A DNA stretch of 64,000 nucleotides from Cheilinus undulatus (lineage: Eukaryota > Chordata > Actinopteri > Labriformes > Labridae). The notes beneath the pieces are model-generated. The model did no database searches. It was given only the letters and a program-made list of their open reading frames with translations, and was not told the DNA's origin. Of this stretch, positions 24,214 through 36,200 are shown piece after piece (position 1 is the first letter of the stretch; every line of letters begins with the position of its first letter). Both the position numbers and the translations under genes were made by a program. Location: contig NC_054872.1 of assembly GCF_018320785.1 (NCBI RefSeq), forward strand, positions 40,040,551 through 40,104,550, given 5' to 3'.

Positions 24214-27200
24214 GTATATGTCTGCATTTTCCTGTTGTTCTTTTCTCCTTAGCCAGCACACTTTAAGTACTAATCTAATTGCAATTATTTTGAGCCATAT
24301 TGATATCAACTGTTGTACTGAAGGGAATGATGATTTTATGACTTTAGGATTTTCAATACAACAAACATATACTAAAGCAAGAAATTAATGATTTTTTTGC
24401 AAATAATTCCAGAAAAAATGAGCTTTGAATGTTTGTGTGATCAATCCAACATCATGCATTCTCCCCCTCAAAAATGTGTTGAACTGGTATTTTGAAACAA
24501 ATATCTGGTCAATGAAAAATTGCAACTTTGGCCATTTGAAAATTGCAGCAGGACATGTTATTATTTTATTTTATTTAACCTTTATTTAACAAGATAAAAC
24601 CCATTGAGCTCAAGCTCTCTTTTACAAGGGTGACCTGACCAAGAGGTCAGCAGCACACGTCATAATAAATAATACATATTCAAGAGACAAATAATAAACA
24701 ATATGTTAGAACAAACAATAAATTAGAATTAGAGGTAGATCACATTTTAAAGTGCAGCAGCAGGAATCACAAAAACAATTTAAAAACACAAGCACTGTTC
24801 CAAGGTCTTGCATTGTCTGTCAATTAAGATAGAGCGAAAGTTTTCCAATGAAATGAGTTCAGACATTTTCAAGTCGGACTGGAGAGTATTCCATGCCTAG
24901 GGGGCAACAAAACTGAACCCTCTTTTCCCCTGTTCAGTCCTGACACGAGGAACAAGCAGATGATATCATTAGAGCACAAGGCGTAGTGGCTTTTAGTTCT
25001 TTACAGAAGAGTACATAAATAAGACAGAACTAAGCCAAGAAAAGCCTTGTAAATCAGAGTCAGCCAGAGACTGGACCTGCAGAAGGCCAGCCAGATTTGG
25101 CATAGAGTTCACAGTGATGAGTGAGTCCACTAACCTTGCAAAGCAGATGGATACGCCTGTTTCCTTATTTTTCGCTGGTGAATCCATCTTGCAAAGCTCT
25201 GGTCTGAACCATCTGGGCCCGGTTAGAAAGTGACAGGACCAATCAGCGACGAGGGGCAGTACTCTCAGGCACGGCAGAGTTGTGACATATGCAAGCAGCA
25301 ACAAGAGGCTGGCGCAATTATGGTGGAAAAGCTTAGTGTGGATGCTGCTAAAGCGCCAGTTTAATCAGACCTTGATGACATTTCTTTTTTAAAAGAAAAA
25401 CAAAGAACAGCAGTGATTTGTTTTCTTTTCAAAAATGTCAAAAGTCATGTACTGACATGTCTACAGTCGCCATGGTTCGCGTTATTCCTTGGTAGCTGCA
25501 CATGCGCACCTCGATAGCAGCTATGTCACGTGTTTTGTTGCTCTGATTGGCCCATAAAGATTTGACAGACAGAACGTTTATCCAATCACACTGCGAGTTT
25601 TTTTCAAATCCTCTGCCCTTTCCCAAATGCTTAGTCTTGGAGGTTTTCCAGATGGATGTGTGAAACACATCAACCTGCAGTCAGGTTATAAGTCCGCTAC
25701 AACCAGTCACAAACCTCAGCGCACAGTGATAGACAGTATTCAAAGACTGTAGACATTTAGCTGAAGCTGTCATATACAGTGATCACCATCACTTCAAGCA
25801 AAGGTAAAAAAGTTGCAGGATTTATTTCTATAAAAGAAACCTATTTTAACTCTGAGTTTGGTGACCAAACTCGCCTTGGATGAGAGCTCACGACCAATAA
25901 GAAAACCCAAATATTTGTAGTTAGAGACTAGCTCAATGGGTACAAGATTGAAGGGATGTTCCCAGGTAACTCACTAGAACTAGAAAACACAATGAGTTTG
26001 GTTTTGTCTGCATTTAAAACCAATTTAAGTTTTTGCAGACGAGACTGAACAACATTAAAAGAAGACTGTCAAAACTCAAAAGCCTGCATAATCGAGGATG
26101 ACCAACAATAAATAATGGTATCATCAGCATAGAAATGATAAGAGGCATTTGACAATTGTGATTCAATATGATATGATTAATTTCCCTGCTTTAGCTGAAG
26201 CCTGTATGCTGAGGCTATAATCCTCAACGCACTGGTCGCAGGATCAATACCAGGTCTTGGTGCGTGTTTGGTACATGTCTTCCCCCACTCTTTCACCCCA
26301 TATTTCCTGTCATCCCTCAGCTGTCCTATCTAATAAAGGCAAAAGCCTTAAAATAAATTGAAAAAACAAGAAAGACTTTCAATGGGGTTCTTTTCTCTAT
26401 TTGAGAAAAGAAATGTCTCATTCTGATAAAACTGCCGCTACATAGCTTCACCTGGGCTAATCTCGTCAACGGCAGCCATTGTTTACAGGCTTGCAGTACA
26501 GCCTTACCAAGAGGGACCAGTCTTTCTCAGTTTCTTCTCAGACCAGGAACTAAAGTTTGAAGCTTGAAGCTTTTTGAAAGGATCTGACTGATGACATCCA
26601 TCGATCTAATCTGGCCAGCCCGTGTCTCAAAGTCACACTGACAGGCAAACTGCCCTTGGAATCTTCTATGTTTGCGTGTTCACACATACATGGGACAGAC
26701 TCAGGAGGCAATACACGTCATATAAAGAGCCACATTAAAATGGAGGAAAAATCTGAGGATATGATGTCAATTTCTGCCTTTATACAAGTGCTACAAGTAG
26801 TTTGACACATTGATAATGTCAGCTAAAGAGTACCATACTGATGGGTAGAAATCAAGACAGAGATTGCACAGGTTCTTTGACAGATAATCTGTTGTTGCAT
26901 GTGGTAAACACAGGTCACACCTGCCTGTTCACACCACATTCACAGTAATTGCAAGGGTTATTAACTAATCTACTAACTATTGAATTTATGTCTAAAGACA
27001 TTCATTTGCCACCGACTGCAGCTGGAACAATTTAGGGTTAACTGTCTTGTCCAAGGACACACTGATAAGTGACATTGACTGCAGAAGCTGTGGATCGAAT
27101 CCCCAACCTTCCAGTTGAGAGACAACCACTTCTACTTACTACTATAGTTACCTCAGAATTCTGATTAAAGTCAGAGAGAAAAATTGTTGTTTGCTGTTTG

Positions 27201-30200
27201 CATTCACACATAGAGCTTGTATTGTTGTTTGCACACGTGTGCATCATCCTTTTTGTGGTTCAATACATAAATTTGAAGCTGAGAAGCTGGGGGTAGTGAA
27301 TATTCGTCTTTGTTGTTTGTGCCTGAAAAATTAATTAACCAAAGGGTCGTGAATTGATTTTTTTTTTCTGGATCATTAGTTGACAAATGAGTTGAATAAT
27401 TATCACAGCACTGAAACAAAGAAAACAGCACTTCTGAGCACAGCGAGCCGGAGGAAGATTATGAATTGAGACATTCACAGGGAAGCAAAGTTAGGCTGAA
27501 GAACAAATTACTCTTCACATATCAACAAGTTATTTAAATCCTGTATTAATAAGGATGCATAATGCTTTGCTTTCTGCCTTTTCATTCTCTGCTATGGGAG
27601 GTATCCTGCATATTCTAGTCCTGCTGCAGCTTTATCCTTTAAAGTGAGTAGTAATAGAGGACAACACTACCTCAAATGGTTTATAGCTCAGGTTTAATCA
27701 GCAATAAATAGTTTATCTTCAGTGATAGAATGAGAAAAAGCTGTTTGGCATCTTCAAACTTTTAATTTGTATTAAATAATGTGATTTATTCAAACTAAAT
27801 TGCTGAAATTATTTGTGGCAAGTTGTTTAATTTCATGGCTGTACTTTCAGTGTCGGTAATTATGAAAACAGTCTCAGTGTAATCCAAAAAACTTATAAAT
27901 TAAAACAACCTTGAACAGTCAAATCAGCAAATCAGCCTGAATATGACTAGAAACAGCTAATCTTAATGGCCAAGGGGAAAAGTATGAGAATAATGAGTTA
28001 TATCTTATTCAACCAAAAACCCATTTTCATTTTTAAGATGCAATAATGGAGATTTATTTTCACAGTTAAACTCTATGTGGGTAAATTGGGTTATTTCTGG
28101 AGAAAATAATGAAAACATGGTAATATTGTCAACACAGGGTAATATTTACATAGTATTCTTAATCTCGGCTCTGCTCCTAGACAAGCTCTCTCAGCTGAAC
28201 GTGCCCGACACCACCTGCAGATGGATCACAGACTTCCTGTCTGACAGGAAGTAGCAGGTGAAGCTGGGGAAACATGTCTCTGACAGCAGAACCATCAGCA
28301 CCAGATCCCCCAAAGCGTGCGTTCTTTCTCTGTTCTTCTCCCTGTACACCAAAAGCTGCACCTCCTATTACCAGTCTGTCCTGTTCCTAAGGTTCACAGA
28401 TGACACAACCTTTATCAGACTCATCTCTGGTGGGGATGAGTCCACCTACAGGTGGGAGGTGGACCATTTGGTGATGGTGCAGCCAGAACAAGCTTGAGCT
28501 TACTGGTCTGAAGACAGCAGAGATGGTTGTAGACTTTAGGAAGGATGCCCGCCCATATACTTTCCCCATTAACCCTCTGTGACTCCCTAACTTCCACTGT
28601 GGACTCTTTCTGCTTCCTGGGGACCCTCATCACCCAGGACTTCAAGTGGGAACTCCCTCATCAAAAAAGCCTGACAGAGGATGTACTTCCTGTGACAGCT
28701 GAAGAAATTCAACCTGCCAAAGATGATGATGGCGGTGTACTTCTACACCACCATCATCAAGTCCATCCTCACCTCATCAATGACTGTCTGGTACGCTGCA
28801 GCCACGGCGAGGGTCAGAAGTAAGGCGTGCAGGTAAAATTACGGCCGACCCCTCTCGCCCTGGACATGGACCTTTTGAGGCTCTCCTCTTTTGCAGGAGG
28901 CTGAGGTCCATCAGGACCAAAACCTCCTGCCACAAGAACAGTTTCTCCCTCTCTGCTGCCAGTCAATTGAACAGTACTCTGGCCCTCCCCCTTGCAGACT
29001 CTCACTGAACCTGAAAAGAATCAGCAGACTGAATAATGCATCTTTGCAGACTCTGCATTACAGTAACACTCACCGGACTTTATCTCTACTTTTTATAAAA
29101 ACACTTCATGTGCAGTTTCTCCTTTTTGTTTCTTGGTACATACTCTTTGTGATATTTATACTGTAATTTGTTTTTTTTATTTTGCTATTATGTATTTTTT
29201 CTCTTACAATCTATTTAAGCCAAACTCAATTTAATTGTCTAGTTAAGTCTCCACACTGACAAAAGATGAGGTAGGAGGCATTATATTCCTGAATTGTCCA
29301 GTTATCTAAAATGTCCACCCTGATTAAAGGATGAAATAATAATTTTGGAGGCCATGACTGGTTAGGAGAATTTTTTAAAGCTATCATGAATGAACTGAAA
29401 TGATTTTGGAGGTCACAGGTCAAAGTCTTTGGGCGTCATGTTTTTTCCTTTGTTTGTGTGCACAATAGCAGAAGAACACTTTGAGAGATTTTCTCTCAAC
29501 TTTGCACAAATGTCCCCTCTAACTTAATGATGAAATTATTTAAATTTTGAAGGTCAAAGGTCAGGGTTATTTCGCCTCAGTTTTACCCTTACATATAGGT
29601 CTTCTGCCAATCACACTGCCACAGAAACCGTCTTCTTCTTCCCCCACCACCTTCCTTTTACAACTTGTGTATCTGTGTACCTGTGTATCTTGTATACCAC
29701 CAGGCAGTAGTTTGAGTTTTACAGCTTATTTTTTAAATATTAAGATGTAAATCATAAGAAAACAAAGTAATGTTCTTGAAATGCTTAAAGTGAAACCTTT
29801 TTTCATGTGAGTTTGTGTTTTGTTGCAGGTGGTAGGAGAGTGGCGCTTTAGTCTAATCCACTGTGACATCCTTCTCACGTTAGACGTCATGATGTGCACC
29901 GCCAGCATCCTCAACCTCTGTGCCATCAGCATCGACAGGTGGATTATCCCTCTGACTTTATTCTGTTCTTTTTACTAGGTGTTTTTCTCTCTTCTGAAAG
30001 CACATTCTTTCCTCGTCTCTCTCGTTTCTCAAACTTAAAGCCTTTTCTTTAAAGCAAGACGTGAAGCTCCTTTTACTTCACTTTAGGTGTTACTCAAAGC
30101 TGACAGTAAATAAATGCATCATTTCTATACTTGCTGAATTATGTCTTACATTGATTTTGACTAACGTAATCTCCCCAAACAAGCAACAAACTGCAAAAAA

Positions 30201-33200
30201 ACCATGCAGTTTAACGTCATAGCTGTATCCATCATGCAGCCATCAGAGCAGCATGACAGGAGCATCTCACTTTAGTCATCTGTTTTTCTTACAGCAGGTG
30301 ATGACAGGCTTTCTCTCCATCGTTCACATTACCCTCTGCTGTCATTAAAGTTTGTTCTCTTTTAATAAAGGAGACCAGGATTTGTTGTTCTAGCCGTTGT
30401 CCTCTTCATGGGTCTGCAGGGAGGTGACCAGACACCGAGTGGGCAGAGCGCCTGCAGCTTTGTCCTAATAACTTAGTCAAAGTGACACATTGAGGCTGCA
30501 GCTATTTAACTTTTGCCTGACATTTGGCATGATTACCTTACAGATGAAGTCTAATTGCTTTGTCAAAGCATTACAAGCTCAAAAATACCCTCCAGCCAGA
30601 TAGCTAGCTTGGATTTATGCCTTGAAAGGTTCATAATAAAATAGTGACTGCAATAGTGACTGTTCTGAAAACTTTAATTTGGAGCATTTAATCCTCCCTA
30701 GAAGAGTAGTGCAGATGTCTGGTACTTTTTAGAACAGATGGCCAAAGTTGATGTTAGAAGCCAATTTGATAAATTAGCATAATCCTAGAGAAACTATCAT
30801 ACTAAGTGTGTTGGGTGTTTAATTACTACAGATTTAATCCTGATATAAAGGCTGGGACTTTCAGAAATTTGAAAATGTTCAGTCCAATTATCAGCATGAC
30901 AGAAAAACAGAAAGCTTCATCGTCAATGAAGAAACAGCAGAAATTTGTCAGCTGTGATTAGAAACATTTGACTCATTTAAGGTAATATGAAAACCTATTT
31001 TGTAAAGGATGCTTAGCCCTGCAGGTGGAGGGCCCACAGGCTTGCAGCTCCATATTGTCTTTTCGAGATCGGGGCCAGGCTGAGTCTGACCAGGCTCCAT
31101 GGAGAGAAGCCTGGCCACCAGACTTGGGACTGATTTGCCTTGGTAGACCCTACCAGGGGCAAATTCCCGCAAAAACTGGGCTTCCAGGATCACAGGGCCA
31201 CACAAACCCCTCCACAATGATGAGCTGATTCTCGGAAGGGATTTACTGTAGGGGTTGTATATCCTGTCTTGCCTGGGAGTGTCTCAGAATCCCTCAGGAG
31301 GAACTGGAAAAAGTTGTTGGGTAGAATGATGCATGTATTGACTTAGTTCACCTGCTGCCACCACAACCTGACCTACGATAAGCAGAAGAAGATGGATGGA
31401 TGGATAGATATTTGGCCACCTGAATTTCTGTAAAAAATGTTTAATTTCCACAAGATCTTGGAGTGTTTTCGTGTGAATTTGTTCCCGTTCATTCTCTCGA
31501 GCATTTATGAGGTCAGGCACTGATGCTTGACAAGAAGGCTTGGTTTACAAAGTCCGTTCCAGATCATCCCAAAGGGGCTCGATGGGGTTGTGGTCAGGGC
31601 CAGTCAAGTTCTTCAACACAAAACTCATCAAACCATGTCCTTGTTTTGTGCACTTGGCCACACAGTTGAAAGCATAGCATTGTCCTAAATGTCTTGGTAT
31701 GCTGAAACACAAGATCGCCCTTTGGCATCCGTCAAACCCAGACACATAAAACTAACTGACAGGGAAGCGGATTTGTCACTCCAAAGAGCATGTTTCCACT
31801 GCTCCACAGTCCAGTGTCTGTGGGCTTTCCAGCACATGATGATGTAGCTTTGTGGCTGAGTTGCTGTTGTCCCTAAACGCTTCCACTTTCTAATATTATT
31901 ACTTACAGTTGACTGTGGAATATCCTGCAGGGATAAAATATCTTGAACCATCTTATTGCACAAATGGCATCCATCACAGTACCAAACTTGATGTCACTGA
32001 GCTCTTCAGAACAACCCCTTTATGGAGATTGCGCGTCTAGATTCTTGATTTTATACACATGTGACAACTGGCCTGGTTGAAATACCTGAATTCAGTAATT
32101 AACGAGTGTGACCAAACACTTTCTTCTTATAGTTTATGAGCTTTATATCTTATGACTCATGGCAAAGTAAATGTTTTGTGTTCTCATTGTGAAACAAGCA
32201 GTGACATCTGTGACTGCGTTTGTCTGGTGCTTCAAGTGTTTTATTTTTACTCTAAAATATGTGTGAACATGAAAACAGGATAATAGGTGTGAAGATGCAT
32301 TAATGTTTGCTCTCTGTGTCTATATCCAAACACAGGCACTTGAAGTACATGTGTCATGCTGATGTATGTTCTGTGTATTTTTGCTTTTTTTCTATCCCAG
32401 GTACACAGCCGTGGCCATGCCGATGCTTTACAACACCAGGTACAGCTCCAGGAGGAGGGTGGCAGTGATGATCGCTGTGGTCTGGTTCCTCTCTTTTGCC
32501 ATTTCCTGCCCTTTACTGTTTGGACTCAACAACACGGGTAACAACTTTCTCCCCCCTCCTTTTTTTCAAGCTACACTCTGATTTCTTTTTAAGCGTTGTT
32601 TAATCTGAAGGGAGGTTTCCACCAAATTACAAGGTAACCTTTTATCACAGGAGCTTCTTTTAAAGGGATCCGTATTTTTAGTATTCATAGATTTTGCCAC
32701 ATTCATTTATCCCTCTAGCTTTATGAGCCTTCCAGGGGCGGCTGCCAAGAAGCATCCTCACAGCATGATGCTGCCACCACCGTACTTCAGTGTGGCCGCG
32801 GTGTTTGTGGCGATGTGGAGTGTTTGATGTCTGCTAAACATAGTGTCTTGTATGATGGCCAAAAACGCACCATTTTGGTCTCATCAGACCAAAGTATTTT
32901 CTTCCACTTGACTGTGGAGTCTCCCACATGTATTTCGGTGAACTCTGGTAGAGATTTAATTTGAGTTTTCTTCAACAGTGGCTGTCTTTTTGCCACTCTC
33001 TCATAAAGTTTTGACTGGTGAAGAATCTGGACAACATTCACATACATGGGTCTCTCCCATCTCAGCTGCTGAAGCTTGTAACTCCTTCAGAGTAGTCATA
33101 GGTGTCTTGGTGGCCTTTCTTACTAGTCTCCTTCTTACACGGTCACTCAGTCTGTGAGGATGGCCTTATCTGAGTTACACATGTGCCATATTCCTTCCAT

Positions 33201-36200
33201 TTAACTGAACTCCTGGGGATTTTCAGTACCATGGAATTTTTTTGTATCCATCCCCTGACTTTTACTTCTCAATAACCTTTTCTCTGAGTTTCTTGGAGTG
33301 TTCTTTTTTCATCTTGGTGTAATGGTAGCCAGGAATACTGATTTGTATGACAAGATAACCTTGTACAAACATGATAACACAGTGTATCTACCTGTACTGC
33401 ATTTTTTTCACATTGTTTATAAGCACACTTAATTAAGATTGATTGATCACAAAGTGTTTAATAGACTTTTGTTAATCTTACCAGTAGTTATTGATATTTT
33501 ATACCATGGTCTTGGTAAATACATTATTTGGATTGGCTTTGGAAATTCCATTTGTGTTCATTAACTTTTGATATATTGACACCTATGGAACTTCTCAAGT
33601 AGTTCCGGTCAAAAAAATCATTACACTGTTCCAAATTAATGCACAGCAGCTGTTGATGAGTAACCATAGCAACCTGAGGCAGTCATACTTTCTGAGCAGG
33701 GATGACAGCGTCGCCAGCCTGAGGGCCCCCGTACCGGCATCCACCATCACTCAACTGACATATGTAATGTAAGACTCCAGGTTTAAGACCAGTAACACAA
33801 GACGATCTGATCTCCTATTATCAACGTATGATTTGATTGGACTAACCTTAATACTGAGACGCGAGTGTGGCAGAAAAACTCACTTCCCTCCTGTTCTAAC
33901 TTTTCTGAACTAATGTCAGAAGATTTAAATAACAGAAAACAAGAAAAAAGAAGCCACAATTTCTTTGTACAGTCAAAGACAATGCTTCTGATAATATCTG
34001 GTAAATATTATTGTGTCTCTAACGGAGAATCAGCACCTACAGGGTGTGGACAGCTTCGTTTCACCTCTGTGACCTTGTAGTGCAGAAGGAGGAATTATTC
34101 TGTTTATTCAAACAGCTGTCCTACTAAAACAAAGCTTTCCTTCAGATGACTGTCCACATTATCTTTCAGGTTCATAGTCTGACCACAAATGACTGTCTCC
34201 CCTGTCTTCATACCTTTTCATTGATAAATCCAATCAGAAAGTGCACTGTGTAGATTTTTGTTCTGTGCAACTTCATGTCTATGGCCTGTCCTATGTACTG
34301 GAGTAATGAATAACAGTAACATTCCCTAAGAATGTTATGGGAGTGAGATGACTATTCCAGGTATCAGTCAGGCCCTCAGTCGTTGCTAGGAAAAAAGGAT
34401 TTGTTGTTTTAGTAAAACTTTGTATTTTCATTGTGAAACGTATAAAATGATTAATTAATGGTTTTTTGAATTATTTTCTTTGGCAAGTGACCATAATATA
34501 AGCGGGTTAATGCCTGATGAGGTGTCCAATTATCAGGGATTATGGTTCGAGCCTCCACGTCATCCATTAATCCCTGATAATTGGACGCCTCATCGGGCAT
34601 TAATCCTTACTTAACATATTGACTTTATAGCAGGGAAATGTTACAGAAAGAGTCAAAGCTTTTGATCCTTTATTCTTTTAAATAATTAAAAGCATTCATA
34701 TCGACCAGTAGACCACTAATTTAAAACATAAAATTCAGAGTAAAGAGCTTATCTCTGTTGCATGTAAGAAAAGTCTCCTTTTAATTAATGCTGTTTTGTA
34801 AAATTAGAGTTGAGTTTAATTACTCCACAGCTGTTTTTGTTTTTCATTTTATTGCTTTCTGTTTCTTCACCTCATCATTTTTGAGTGTAATTATAAGTAA
34901 ATAGTTTAACTTCCACAGCCAAAAGCAGACTTTTTTTTATTCAAGCACAACACTGTAATCTCCTGCTCCATCTGTCCTTGAATTAGGCTCTCAGTTTTTG
35001 ATTAGAAAGTTAAATTCTGTACATCTGCTCAGTCAACAAGCCTCACACACCTACCACATTACACCTAAATACCCATCAGCACAGACAAACAGACCGCTGG
35101 GTAACAGATTTCCATATGCTGCTCTCGTCGAGACAGGAACAGGTGACGTCTGTGCTGCAAACAAGTGGGCACACATAATCCTCCATCGGGTTGTTGTCTC
35201 ACAAAAGGAGCAGCAGTGAAGATGCTCTGTGACTAACCTCTGACTTAATGAAGCTGTGAGGGGGGACTTAAGCTTTGGTGTACTTATGTTGAGCTCAAAG
35301 AGAACTACTTCAGAATGAGTAGGCAGCACAACAGCAATGTGAGGGTTGACATCTTGCAGCCGTGTCCAAACACAGTGGCAAAATGGTAGCATAAGATCAA
35401 ACCCAGAAGATTATTCACTCTACTCAGTAAGAGATTGCTCACTTGTGATGAAATGCATGGGCATGCACAGTTCTAGAGCTTGGAATTATATAGCAAACTC
35501 TTCCTCACACCACAGAGGCAGAGTTTATGACCTATATTGCAACCAGTCAGCAGGAGGAGCGCTACATATTTAGGCTTCAATCCCAGGCTGTTGTTGTGCT
35601 GTCCATCTAGTATACAGCTTTTCAGGATTGGATGTTGATCCTTGTCTTGACTTGGAGGAACCAAAGGGTGGGTTTCTTTGACTTTCAGATAAAGCATTTG
35701 CTCAGACTTAATGCTAAGCTAACCGCTAAAGTTCTCGTCCACTATTTGGTGTGAAAAAGCACACTTACCAAAATTTCAGTCCATCATTCTGATGCACTTT
35801 GATCAGAAAGAGACTTGTAACCAGAATAAATCATGTGTTGTAATAGTTTCTGAAAAATCCAATATTGATTCTTTGTTTTATCCTTTCTTCTTTTCTGCAT
35901 TAGCGAGCAGGGACGGCACCACATGCAGCTTTGCCGATCCAGCCTTCGTGGTTTACTCATCCGTGGCCTCCTTCTACGTTCCTTTCATTGTTACTCTGCT
36001 GGTGTATGCACAGATCTGTGTGGTTCTGCGAAAACGAGGCAGACGCACCGCCCCGCCACGCAGACAGGCCCTGCCTCCAACAGTGAGCGCTCCAGAAGCT
36101 GGAGAAAGTCATCGACACAGGAAGGTAAAGTTATAGACTGTAATTCTACAGAGAAGACTCATTTCTTAATCCACACATTTTTACTAACTGGGCTTCACTG

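Noticed and set aside
35051..35392. 113-codon minus-strand frame in a receptor intron
   Set aside because: It starts from a non-ATG codon, has no domain resemblance and no splice context, and is covered by unassigned intronic DNA.
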